Source of the DNA: Colwellia sp. D2M02
Lineage (GTDB): Bacteria; Pseudomonadota; Gammaproteobacteria; Enterobacterales; Alteromonadaceae
Direction of reading: 5' to 3'
Length of the DNA stretch: 41,737 nt
NCBI RefSeq assembly: GCF_018860755.1
Contig: NZ_JAHKPW010000063.1
Location: 1-41,737, forward strand
Position 1 is the stretch's first letter, and every line of letters begins with the position of its first letter. The position numbers and the translations under genes were made by a program. Under the pieces are notes generated by a model that had not been told where the DNA came from, did not search any database, and worked only from the letters and a program-made list of their open reading frames with translations. Below are positions 8,285 to 16,615 of the stretch, piece by piece.

Positions 8285-8731
8285 CTAAAGCTTATTAATT
8301 TCACGAGATACCGTAAATTCAGGTGAAGTTACGTACTGCTCCATAACCTGTAATTTACGTTCAAGCTGTTTAAACTTACGACTAATATCATAAAAAGCCT
8401 GTTGAGGTGGCTCTCCTGATTGCCATACTCGCCCTTTCACTTTAATAGTTTCATGACTAATATCATCATCGTTATTACTGCGTTGCTGATATCGGCTACT
8501 TTCAAAGCCACCTTGTTCCATTTTATGTGGATTGTTTGGCGCTTTATCTAATATAAACCAGCCCGCAATATAGATGAAAATCAAAAACGGCATACCAAAA
8601 AGAACGCCTGAAACAACTAAAATACGTACTAACCAAATTTCCCAACCAAAGTAGTCTGCAATTCCTGCACAGACACCGGCTATTTTCCCTTTACTTGGAT
8701 TACGGTATAATTCTGAGCGTTTTTTACTCAT
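8285..8731 (-). CDS. pspC: Phage shock protein C
   Basis: Inner-membrane partner of PspB that senses envelope damage and releases PspA from PspF. The 148-residue protein has the PspC domain at the N-terminus (about 4-65: LYRNPSKGKIAGVCAGIADYF, then a hydrophobic segment of about 25 residues starting near IWLVRIL). The C-terminal part is polar, with a probable coiled coil (KFKQLERKLQVMEQYV). The start overlaps the pspB stop by 4 bp, indicating translational coupling. Last gene of the pspA-pspB-pspC run; no pspD or pspE follows. Confidence 0.93.
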   Translation of the reverse strand: MSKKRSELYRNPSKGKIAGVCAGIADYFGWEIWLVRILVVSGVLFGMPFLIFIYIAGWFILDKAPNNPHKMEQGGFESSRYQQRSNNDDDISHETIKVKGRVWQSGEPPQQAFYDISRKFKQLERKLQVMEQYVTSPEFTVSREINKL

Positions 8732-8955
8732 AGTTTAGACCTCCAATTAGGTGTCTCCGCATCTAAAATAGCTTCAAGGGTTTGAATTCTATCACTCATC
8801 TGATCGGCCATTTCTGACAATTCGGATAACTGAATATACTCTTCTTGACTTAGCCCTTGGCTTACTTGCTTTTTACTTCGGTAATGTAAAATTAACCAAA
8901 TAGGGGCAACAATAACTAAAAATATAATTACCGGCGCGACAATTAATTCTTCCAC
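8728..8955 (-). CDS. pspB: Phage shock protein B
   Basis: Small inner-membrane protein acting with PspC in stress sensing. 75 residues: an N-terminal transmembrane helix (about 5-25, VAPVIIFLVIVAPIWLILHY) followed by a charged helical region typical of a leucine-zipper-like coiled coil (residues 38-66). Length matches the family. It is encoded 113 bp after pspA and overlaps pspC by 4 bp. Confidence 0.92.
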   Translation of the reverse strand: MEELIVAPVIIFLVIVAPIWLILHYRSKKQVSQGLSQEEYIQLSELSEMADQMSDRIQTLEAILDAETPNWRSKL

Positions 8956-9068
8956 AATAACATCTCCTTCATTTTGCTATTTCACCTTTAGTTTAAGCAA
9001 CTCATATAATGATAAATTTACTCAAATTCCCTAAAGGCGTCGTTAAATCAGCATTAATTGGCGGTAAT

Positions 9069-9731
9069 TTACTTAGATTTTTTCATTTTTTCTTTTAATT
9101 GTGCTAATTCGTCATCAACTTTAGCATCGGTCTCTAACTCAGCAATTTCACTCGCTAATGATTTACTGCCAACATCGTATGAGTCGACTTGTGCCTCAAT
9201 ACCATCAATTTTACGTTCATAATGATCAAATCGGTTTAGTGCATCATTAACACGCGTACTGTGAATGTTTTCTTTAACCTTTAAACGAGAGCTCGCGGTA
9301 TTTTCACGAATTAACATCGCTTTTTGGCGCGATTTAGCATCGTTTAGCTTTTCTTGTAATTGCACCACTTCATTTTGTAATTTAGCAATATGCTCATCAA
9401 CATGCGCTAATTCGTCGATAAGTGCTGTAGCACTTTCACTACATTTTTTCTTTTCCATTAAAGCAGCACGCGCTAAATCTTCACGATCTTTACTTAATGC
9501 AAGCTCTGCCTTGTCTTGCCATTGTGTCGCTTCTTTTTCAAAGTGAGTTACTTGGCGCGCTAACTCTTTTTTATCCGCAATAGTTTTGGCTGAGCTTGAG
9601 CGTACTTCAACTAAGGTATCTTCCATTTCTTGAATGATTAAACGCACCATCTTCTTTGGATCTTCTGCTTTATCTAATAAATTATTAATATTAGAATTAA
9701 TAATATCGGTGAATCTTGAAAAAATACCCAT
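9069..9731 (-). CDS. pspA: Phage shock protein A (PspA/IM30, ESCRT-III-like)
   Basis: Peripheral membrane protein that oligomerises on damaged inner membrane and, when unstressed, inhibits PspF. 220 residues and almost wholly coiled coil, starting MGIFSRFTDIINSNINNLLD, the typical PspA/IM30 amphipathic N-terminal helix, with the RLIIQEMEDTLVEVR segment that follows. First gene of pspABC, divergent from pspF across 283 bp. The family is normally transcribed by sigma-54 with PspF; no convincing -24/-12 element was found by eye here. RBS GAGG lies upstream of the ATG. Confidence 0.96.
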   Translation of the reverse strand: MGIFSRFTDIINSNINNLLDKAEDPKKMVRLIIQEMEDTLVEVRSSSAKTIADKKELARQVTHFEKEATQWQDKAELALSKDREDLARAALMEKKKCSESATALIDELAHVDEHIAKLQNEVVQLQEKLNDAKSRQKAMLIRENTASSRLKVKENIHSTRVNDALNRFDHYERKIDGIEAQVDSYDVGSKSLASEIAELETDAKVDDELAQLKEKMKKSK

Positions 9732-10014
9732 AACTACATCCTCTTTTATGCTTTAATATCGCCGGCTTATCATAAGAAAAGGCGAATCGGCTTTATCGTA
9801 ATTAATATTTTGTACCACTTAGTAAGATAACCTATTAACAAAGTAACTCACTAAGGTTACAGCAATGAGTTATTCACTTTTTACGCCAACTTTATTAATA
9901 AATATAACGCGTTGATTTATCGTTCTTTTTAACTTAATCAAAAAAATACTTTAATGATGACCATTAATAAAATACACTACTTATTAGTGAAATAAACCAA
10001 ATTTAAGTGCCGCT

Positions 10015-11127
10015 ATGTCACGTTTTAAACAGCAAGATAATCTTCTCGGGCAGTCTAATAGCTTTCTTGAAGTATTAGAACAAATTTCGCAAATAGCACC
10101 ATTAAGTAAACCTGTGCTCATTATTGGTGAGCGTGGTACAGGTAAAGAGCTGGTTGCTGCGCGTTTACATTATTTATCAAAGCGTTGGGAACAAAGTTAC
10201 TTAAAGCTAAATTGTGCCGCATTAAATGAGAATTTACTTGAAACTGAGCTGTTTGGTTACGACAGTGGCGCTTTTACGGGTGCTACTAAGCGCCATGAAG
10301 GTCGGTTTGAGCGTGCAGACAAAGGTACTTTATTTCTCGATGAAATAGCGAATACCTCAGGACTTATTCAAGAAAAGCTATTACGTGTTGTTGAATATGG
10401 AGAGTTTGAACGCGTTGGCGGTTCACGCCCAATAACAACCGATGTTAGGTTAATTGCTGCAACTAATGAAGACTTACCCTCATTAGCCGAATCTGGGCAA
10501 TTTAGAGCCGACTTACTCGATAGATTAGCCTTTGATGTTATTACCCTGCCTCCTTTACGCGAGCGCCTTGAAGATATTTTAATGCTCGCTGAGCATTTTG
10601 CCGTAAATATGGCGCGAGAATTAGAATTTGAATTATTCAGTGGCTTTACTGAAAAAGCCAAACGTAGCTTACTTGACTATCATTGGCCTGGTAACATTCG
10701 TGAACTTAAAAATGTAGTGGAACGTAGTGTTTACCGCTCTAATAATCCTCATTTACCTGTACATGAGTTAATTATAGATCCTTTTGATTCTCCCTTTAGA
10801 CCGAGCCAACAAGTGAAAACTAATGATAGGGTTACCACTAGTTCGCCGGTAAAAGAGCAAGTAATAACTACAGACAGTACTATTGAAAGTAATCAAGACC
10901 ATGCACTGTTAGCACATAAATCATCAACTGTATCAAGTAATCAATTTCCGCAATCACTGAAGTCACTTTCTCAACAATATGAAATAGAAATAATTCAATC
11001 CGCATTGGCACATTGTCAATTTAATCAGAAAAAAACTGCTGATGCGCTTGAGTTAACCTATCATCAATTAAGAGGTTATCTAAAAAAGTATAATTTACTT
11101 GATGGTAGTATTACTGATGAAAACTAA
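10015..11127 (+). CDS. pspF: Psp operon transcriptional activator PspF (sigma-54 enhancer-binding protein)
   Basis: AAA+ ATPase that activates sigma-54 promoters of the psp regulon. It has no N-terminal receiver domain. Walker A is GERGTGKE (38-45), the sigma-54-contacting loop GAFTGA is intact (85-90), and Walker B is around LFLDEIA (106-112). A Fis-type helix-turn-helix occupies the C-terminus (about 340-364). At 370 residues it is longer than the ~325 of the E. coli protein; the extra length is a Ser/Thr/Gln-rich linker of about 60 residues (roughly 262-322) between AAA+ and DNA-binding domains. It overlaps the sapA start by 11 bp. Confidence 0.95.
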   Translation: MSRFKQQDNLLGQSNSFLEVLEQISQIAPLSKPVLIIGERGTGKELVAARLHYLSKRWEQSYLKLNCAALNENLLETELFGYDSGAFTGATKRHEGRFERADKGTLFLDEIANTSGLIQEKLLRVVEYGEFERVGGSRPITTDVRLIAATNEDLPSLAESGQFRADLLDRLAFDVITLPPLRERLEDILMLAEHFAVNMARELEFELFSGFTEKAKRSLLDYHWPGNIRELKNVVERSVYRSNNPHLPVHELIIDPFDSPFRPSQQVKTNDRVTTSSPVKEQVITTDSTIESNQDHALLAHKSSTVSSNQFPQSLKSLSQQYEIEIIQSALAHCQFNQKKTADALELTYHQLRGYLKKYNLLDGSITDEN

Positions 11128-12793
11128 ATCAACCCCTTGTTTTTTTTTCGGGCTAATTATAACACTGCTCAGTGGTTGTAGTGACTCAGATAAAATATCG
11201 TTAGATGAGCGCAGCATTATTTATTGCTCTGAAGGCTCTCCAGAAACATTTAACCCTCAGTTAATTACCTCTGGCACTACTATTGATGCAACATCGCACC
11301 AGCTCTACGATCGCTTAATAGCTTATCATGGTGAAGACAACACTATATCCCCTGCTTTAGCAAAATCATGGCATATGACCCGTGACGGTAAAAAAATAAC
11401 CTTTTATTTACGCAAGGATGTAACCTTTCATCAAACCGATAACTTCACACCAACACGCTTATTGAATGCTGATGATGTAATTTTCAGTTTTAATCGAATA
11501 TTAGAGACAACACACCCTTATCATTATGTTTCAGGTGGCAACTACCCTTTTTTTCAAAGTGTTGAATTTAATTCACTTGTTGAGAGTATTGAAAAAATAA
11601 ATGACCATACCGTACGATTCAATTTAAGGCGTAGTGATAGCTCTTTTCTGGCTAACTTAGCCACTGACTTTGCCGTAATACTGTCAGCCGAATATGGGCA
11701 ACAATTAAGTAAATTAAATAAACCACATGAAATTGATACCCTACCTATTGGTACCGGGCCTTTTAAGTTAAAGGAATACCGTGTTGGCTCACTTATCCGT
11801 TATTATCGCCATGAAGGTTACTGGCAAGGGAAGGCGCAAATAGAACAGTTGGTTTATGACATAACACCAAGTAAGACCAGTAGACTCACTAAACTACTTG
11901 CTCGCGAGTGCGATGTCAGTAGTTACCCTATAGCACATCAAAAAATTAGAGATCGTAAAGATCTACAGTTAGAGTCAATGACAGCACTTAATATTGGTTA
12001 CTTCGGCTTTAACACCAAAAAACCACCGTTTGACAATAAGCTGGTACGTCAAGCGGTTAGTTTAGCAATTAACCGACAAGCACTTATTGATACTGTCTAT
12101 AGCTCTGAAGCTACCTTAGCTAAATCTATTTTACCGGAAAGTTCTTGGGCTTTTAATGAAGCTATTCCCTCACCTGAGTATGATTTAGCAAAAGCAAAGG
12201 CTTTACTTGACTTAGCAGGCTACCCTGATGGTTTTGATATGGATATATGGGCAATGCCTGTTCAGCGTTCTTATAATCCTAACGCTGTGACTATGGCAAA
12301 ACTTATTCAAGCAGATCTCAAAAAGCTCAATGTTAACGTTAATATTACTAGCTATGAGTGGGCTACATTCTTACGTCGTTTAGCAATGTCTGAACATCAA
12401 ACTTTTCTATTAGGTTGGTCAGCTGATCACCCCGATCCCGATAACTTTTTTACACCTATTTTAAGTTGTTCTGCAACCAATACTGGAAACAACCGTACCT
12501 TTTGGTGTAACGCAGCTTATGATGAGCTCATTCAAAAAGCACTACAAACCACGAATGTTACTAAAAGAAAAGCTTACTACAAAGAAGCCATGTTAATTGT
12601 TAATGAAGAGATGCCATTATTACCTATTGCCCACTCCAGACGCTATCAAGCGCGAGGGGCGAATATTATTGGGGAAATTCTTCCTCACTTTGGTGGTATT
12701 AATTTTTATTCTGTAAACAAAAACATACCGCTTAAGACAATTAATGGTAAAGTAAAAGCGACTAAGTCGTTACCTGTAGAGCAATCGAATTAA
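11117..12793 (+). CDS. sapA: Peptide ABC transporter substrate-binding lipoprotein SapA
   Basis: Family-5 extracellular solute-binding protein of the Sap system (peptide uptake, antimicrobial-peptide resistance). Start chosen at the ATG 11117 (558 residues), not the upstream TTG frame, because MKTKSTPC opens a proper signal peptide. That signal peptide ends in a lipobox, LLSGC, so the mature protein should be lipid-anchored at Cys20. The body shows the usual family layout with FNPQLITSGTTIDAT near the start and FLLGWSADHPDPDNFF in the C-terminal third. First of five co-directional sap genes; it overlaps pspF by 11 bp and is followed by sapB after 1 bp. Confidence 0.92.
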   Translation: MKTKSTPCFFFGLIITLLSGCSDSDKISLDERSIIYCSEGSPETFNPQLITSGTTIDATSHQLYDRLIAYHGEDNTISPALAKSWHMTRDGKKITFYLRKDVTFHQTDNFTPTRLLNADDVIFSFNRILETTHPYHYVSGGNYPFFQSVEFNSLVESIEKINDHTVRFNLRRSDSSFLANLATDFAVILSAEYGQQLSKLNKPHEIDTLPIGTGPFKLKEYRVGSLIRYYRHEGYWQGKAQIEQLVYDITPSKTSRLTKLLARECDVSSYPIAHQKIRDRKDLQLESMTALNIGYFGFNTKKPPFDNKLVRQAVSLAINRQALIDTVYSSEATLAKSILPESSWAFNEAIPSPEYDLAKAKALLDLAGYPDGFDMDIWAMPVQRSYNPNAVTMAKLIQADLKKLNVNVNITSYEWATFLRRLAMSEHQTFLLGWSADHPDPDNFFTPILSCSATNTGNNRTFWCNAAYDELIQKALQTTNVTKRKAYYKEAMLIVNEEMPLLPIAHSRRYQARGANIIGEILPHFGGINFYSVNKNIPLKTINGKVKATKSLPVEQSN

Positions 12794-12794
12794 C

Positions 12795-13823
12795 ATGCTA
12801 ATATTTACACTTCGCCGAATCAGCCTGTTTATATTTACTATGCTAATGCTAACCATGTTGTCTTTTAGCTTAAGCTTTTTATTCCCTGGCGATAATATTA
12901 TTAACCTTTCGGGTCAATTAAATGCCAGCTCCAGTGAGCTAACACAGCTTAATCATTACTATCAACACGATAATAATATTATTGAGCAATATTTGGCTTA
13001 CCTCAGGCATGTTTTACAAGGTGATTTAGGGCTATCAATGGCAAGCCAATCACCAATTAGTCATGAAATAATAAAACTCTTACCCGCAACTATGGAGTTA
13101 AGTCTTGTTGCTTTGCTGATTGCCATGGCTATTGGTATCCCTTTGGGTTTTATCGCTGCAATCAAGCATAATAAAACGACTGACAACGTGATATTAGCCG
13201 TTTCAATGTTAGGTTATTCTATTCCTGTTTTTTGGCTTGGTTTGCTTGCTATTTTATTCTTTTCAATAGGGCTAGGCTGGCTACCTTCCGCAGGTAGAAT
13301 AAGCTTACTATTTGAAATAGAGTTTGTTACTGGCTTTCAATTTATTGATATTCTCCTCAGCGACAGCCCTTACAAATGGCAAGCACTTAACAACGCATTA
13401 GCTCATATTATTTTACCCGCTTGCGTTATTGCCGTAGCCCCAACAACCATTTTTGTACGCTTATCACGTGCTGCAATGATAGAGGTGTTGGCAACAAGTT
13501 ACATTAGAGCAGCCAAATCAAAAGGACTTAGCTTTTCACAAATTATTTTTCGTCACGCAACCCGTAATGCCTTAATAAAGATCATCCGTCATGTCGGGTT
13601 ACAGTTTGCTAATTTAATAACCATTGCCATGGTAACAGAGGTTATTTTTAGCTGGCCTGGAATTGGTCGCTGGTTAATTGAAAGTATTTATCAACGTGAT
13701 TACACCGCCATTCAAAGTGGATTGCTCGTTTTATCTTGCTTTATTTTTATTGTTCACATTTTAACTGACTTTATTTATGCCGCACTTAACCCATTAGCAC
13801 GAGGTAATAAATATGGCTCGTGA
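12795..13823 (+). CDS. sapB: Sap ABC transporter permease SapB
   Basis: Inner-membrane permease, 342 residues, of the DppB/OppB type. An N-terminal helix (about 8-30) is followed by a periplasmic stretch and five further hydrophobic segments. The cytoplasmic EAA loop that contacts the ATPase is visible in the second half (about 224-243: AAMIEVLATSYIRAAKSKGL). It starts one base after sapA and overlaps sapC by 11 bp, so the five genes form a tight operon. Confident by family and context. Confidence 0.94.
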   Translation: MLIFTLRRISLFIFTMLMLTMLSFSLSFLFPGDNIINLSGQLNASSSELTQLNHYYQHDNNIIEQYLAYLRHVLQGDLGLSMASQSPISHEIIKLLPATMELSLVALLIAMAIGIPLGFIAAIKHNKTTDNVILAVSMLGYSIPVFWLGLLAILFFSIGLGWLPSAGRISLLFEIEFVTGFQFIDILLSDSPYKWQALNNALAHIILPACVIAVAPTTIFVRLSRAAMIEVLATSYIRAAKSKGLSFSQIIFRHATRNALIKIIRHVGLQFANLITIAMVTEVIFSWPGIGRWLIESIYQRDYTAIQSGLLVLSCFIFIVHILTDFIYAALNPLARGNKYGS

Positions 13824-14706
13824 AAAAACCTATACTGAGGAGGTATTCCCCTCACCATTTATTCAGCTGTGGATAATATTTAGAAGAACTCCTGTTGCCA
13901 TGCTAGGCTTTGGTTGTTTCATTTTTCTTGTTTTCTTAGCCATATTTTCTCCTCTTTTAGCGCCCTACTCGCCTGTAGAGGGCAATTTAGAAATGATATT
14001 GCTACCTCCTGCTTGGCACGATAACGGTAATGTAAGTTATCTACTGGGCACTGACGAGTTAGGGCGCGATATGCTATCTCGCTTAATGTACGGCACTTCA
14101 CTTACTTTTGGTTTAAGCTTTGTCGTTGTACTTATTTCATTAGTGGTTGGCGTAGTTATTGGCTCACTATCAGCCTTAACAAAAGGTCTTAAATCAAGCT
14201 TTTTAAACCATTTTCTTGATGTGGTTTTATCTATTCCCTCACTGTTGCTAGCGATTATTATTGTCGCTATTTTGGGACCTGGTATCGCCAATACAGTTTG
14301 GGCAATCGTTATTGTGCTTATTCCGCAATTTATTCATATTACTCGCTACGCAGTTAAAGAAGAGTTTAGAAAAGATTATGTACTGGCTTCAAGACTTGAT
14401 GGCGCAAGCCCATTTAGAGTGCTTTATTACTCAGTATTTCCTAATATTGTTGAACGTATAATGAGCCAAGCAACTCTCGCGCAATCAGCCGCTATCCTTG
14501 ATATTGCCACCTTAGGCTTTCTTGGCTTGGGAGCACAAATCCCTTTACCTGAGTGGGGCGCTATTCTAGCTAATGGCGTAGAGCGTTTTTATATTGCACC
14601 ATGGACAGTTTATTTGCCCGGCTTGGCAATACTATTTGCAGTGGTTGCCACCAACTTAGTTGGCGAAGGTATTCGTCATGCGCTTAAAGTGCGAAGAGAG
14701 AATTAA
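13813..14706 (+). CDS. sapC: Sap ABC transporter permease SapC
   Basis: Second permease of the Sap importer, DppC/OppC type, 297 residues. An N-terminal helix (about 30-50) precedes the signature LGTDELGRDMLSRLMYGTS common to OppC-like permeases. Several hydrophobic segments follow, with an EAA loop near residues 185-205 (EFRKDYVLASRLDGAS). It overlaps sapB by 11 bp, and its stop shares one base with the sapD start (TAATG). Confidence 0.94.
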   Translation: MAREKTYTEEVFPSPFIQLWIIFRRTPVAMLGFGCFIFLVFLAIFSPLLAPYSPVEGNLEMILLPPAWHDNGNVSYLLGTDELGRDMLSRLMYGTSLTFGLSFVVVLISLVVGVVIGSLSALTKGLKSSFLNHFLDVVLSIPSLLLAIIIVAILGPGIANTVWAIVIVLIPQFIHITRYAVKEEFRKDYVLASRLDGASPFRVLYYSVFPNIVERIMSQATLAQSAAILDIATLGFLGLGAQIPLPEWGAILANGVERFYIAPWTVYLPGLAILFAVVATNLVGEGIRHALKVRREN

Positions 14707-15710
14707 TGAACCTACTTGATATTAGAAATTTATCAATAGAGCTGAAAACTCCCAACGGTAATATATTAGCCGTTGACCGAGTCAGTCTTTCAATTAAAGA
14801 AGGGGAAGTTAGAGGGGTTGTTGGTGAATCAGGCTCAGGAAAATCATTACTAGCACAAGCGATTATAGGGGTCTTAGAAGATAAGTGGCATGTCAATGCG
14901 GACCGATTTCATTGGCGCGGCATTGACTTATTACGCCTTTCAATCGAAGAAAGAAAACAAATATTATGTCGCGATATCGCGATGATATTTCAAGAGCCGA
15001 TGAGTTGTTTAGATCCCACAACGTCAATAGGTGAGCAGCTTAATGAAGTACTTGACACTAAACAGTTTAAAGGTTTTTTTTGGCAAAAAAGAAAACAGCG
15101 TAAAGAAGCCGTTATTAAGCTTTTACATAAAGTTGGCATTAAGAAACATAATATCTGTATTAAGAGTTACCCGCACCAATTAACTGAAGCCATTTGCCAA
15201 CGCGTAATGATAGCTATGGCACTTGCCAGAAAGCCTATATTACTGATTGCTGACGAGCCCACCGCTGCAATGGAAAGTACCAATGAAGGACAAATATTTA
15301 GGCTACTTGCCAGTTTAAATCAACTTAAAAACATGTCTATCTTATTAATTAGCCATGATCTAGAAAACATTACTCACTGGACTAATACCATCACGGTCAT
15401 GTACAGCGGACAGTTTGTTGAAGCCGGTACAACCGAGCAAATATTTGCTAAGCCTATGCACCCTTATACACGTGCGCTAGTTGATAGCAGCCCTAATGCA
15501 AACTTACAACTACCCGCTAAATCACGTTTAATGGCACTACCTGGCAGTATTCCTATTTTAAATCATTTACCTATAGGCTGTCGCTTAGGCCCTCGTTGTC
15601 CTCGAGCGCAACAAGCATGTGTAACAGCGCCAAAGGTAAACAACTTTCATGGACATAAGGTGAGCTGCCACTTTCCTTTAACCACTTCACTTAGAAAAGA
15701 TAATTACTAA
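14706..15710 (+). CDS. sapD: Sap ABC transporter ATP-binding protein SapD
   Basis: ATPase subunit of the Sap importer, 334 residues. Walker A GESGSGKS is near residues 40-47; Q-loop and Walker B (LLIADEP) are present. The ABC signature is non-canonical, LTEAICQ instead of LSGGQ, which matches known SapD proteins and distinguishes it from SapF. The C-terminal extension with GCRLGPRCPRAQQAC is the oligopeptide-transporter-type domain with conserved cysteines. It begins at the TAATG junction with sapC and ends one base before sapF. Confidence 0.94.
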   Translation: MNLLDIRNLSIELKTPNGNILAVDRVSLSIKEGEVRGVVGESGSGKSLLAQAIIGVLEDKWHVNADRFHWRGIDLLRLSIEERKQILCRDIAMIFQEPMSCLDPTTSIGEQLNEVLDTKQFKGFFWQKRKQRKEAVIKLLHKVGIKKHNICIKSYPHQLTEAICQRVMIAMALARKPILLIADEPTAAMESTNEGQIFRLLASLNQLKNMSILLISHDLENITHWTNTITVMYSGQFVEAGTTEQIFAKPMHPYTRALVDSSPNANLQLPAKSRLMALPGSIPILNHLPIGCRLGPRCPRAQQACVTAPKVNNFHGHKVSCHFPLTTSLRKDNY

Positions 15711-15711
15711 T

Positions 15712-16494
15712 ATGACGACGCTATTAGATGTTAAAGACATTAGTAAATCATTTAAGCTAAAAGGCTACTGGTATCACAAACAACAATTTACCGCCCTTTC
15801 ACCGATTTCATTTACTATAGAAAGTAAAAAAACCTTAGCAATAGTCGGTGAAGCTGGCTCTGGTAAGTCAACCTTAGCTAAAATACTGGTTGGCGCAGAA
15901 ACACCAAGTAGTGGTAGCATTTATTTAAATGGTCAGCGATTAAAGGAACAAAGTTTTAAGCAACGATGTCAATACATTCGTATGATATTTCAAGACTCTG
16001 GAACAACACTCAACCCAAGTTTAACTGTGGAAGAGCTGCTTGATGAACCACTTAAAATAAACACTCAGTTTGATGAAGCACAACGCAAACAACTTATAAG
16101 GACTACTTTACAAAAAGTGGGCTTACTAGGTGACCATATGAACTTTTATCCTCATATGTTTTCCGGTGGACAAAAACAGCGTATATCGCTTGCTAGAGCA
16201 ATTATCTTACAGCCCCAAGTTATTATTTTAGATGAAGCGTTAGCATCATTAGATCCATCACTCCGCTCTCAAATGATAAACCTGCTGCTCGATCTTCAAC
16301 AGCAAATGGGACTCGCTTATATTTTAATTTCTCACAATTTAGGTACAGTACGCCACTTCAGTGATGACGTTATGGTAATGTCAAAAGGTAAAGTAGTCGA
16401 GGCAGGTAAAACCATTGACGTGATTAAGCACCCTAAGCATAAAGTGACCAAGAAATTAATGATGAGTCAAAATTTCCAATTGACACATAAATAG
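15712..16494 (+). CDS. sapF: Sap ABC transporter ATP-binding protein SapF
   Basis: Second ATPase subunit of the Sap importer, 260 residues. Walker A GEAGSGKST (about 46-54), a canonical signature FSGGQKQR (about 144-151) and Walker B VIILDEALASLD are all intact. It can therefore provide the fully competent nucleotide site opposite the degenerate SapD signature; that pairing is inferred. Last gene of the operon, followed by an intrinsic terminator. Confidence 0.94.
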   Translation: MTTLLDVKDISKSFKLKGYWYHKQQFTALSPISFTIESKKTLAIVGEAGSGKSTLAKILVGAETPSSGSIYLNGQRLKEQSFKQRCQYIRMIFQDSGTTLNPSLTVEELLDEPLKINTQFDEAQRKQLIRTTLQKVGLLGDHMNFYPHMFSGGQKQRISLARAIILQPQVIILDEALASLDPSLRSQMINLLLDLQQQMGLAYILISHNLGTVRHFSDDVMVMSKGKVVEAGKTIDVIKHPKHKVTKKLMMSQNFQLTHK

Positions 16495-16548
16495 CTGAAA
16501 GCGATGACTTAATATTTATTTCAGCATATTTGTCTTAGAAAAAAGATA

Positions 16549-16577
16549 TAAAAAAAGCTACCTAAGTAGCTTTTTTT
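16549..16577. terminator. Bidirectional intrinsic terminator between sapF and ppiD
   Basis: Inverted repeat 16551-16561 / 16566-16576 around a 4-nt loop (CTAA), with an A run on the left and a T run on the right. It can end sapABCDF on plus and ppiD on minus; the two genes converge here. Confidence 0.85.
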
Positions 16578-16615
16578 ATAATTAATCAAAGTGCTAAGCA
16601 CACTTCGTTAACTCA

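Noticed and set aside
9735..10014. Sigma-54 promoter candidates before pspA
   Set aside because: Minus-strand candidates were examined: GGCACTTAAATTTGG (GG/GC spacing off by one), TTGGCGTAAAAAGTGA (poor -12), TGAATAACTCATTGCT (poor -24) and CGGCGATATTAAAGCA (start point too close to the gene). None is convincing, though PspF dependence is expected.
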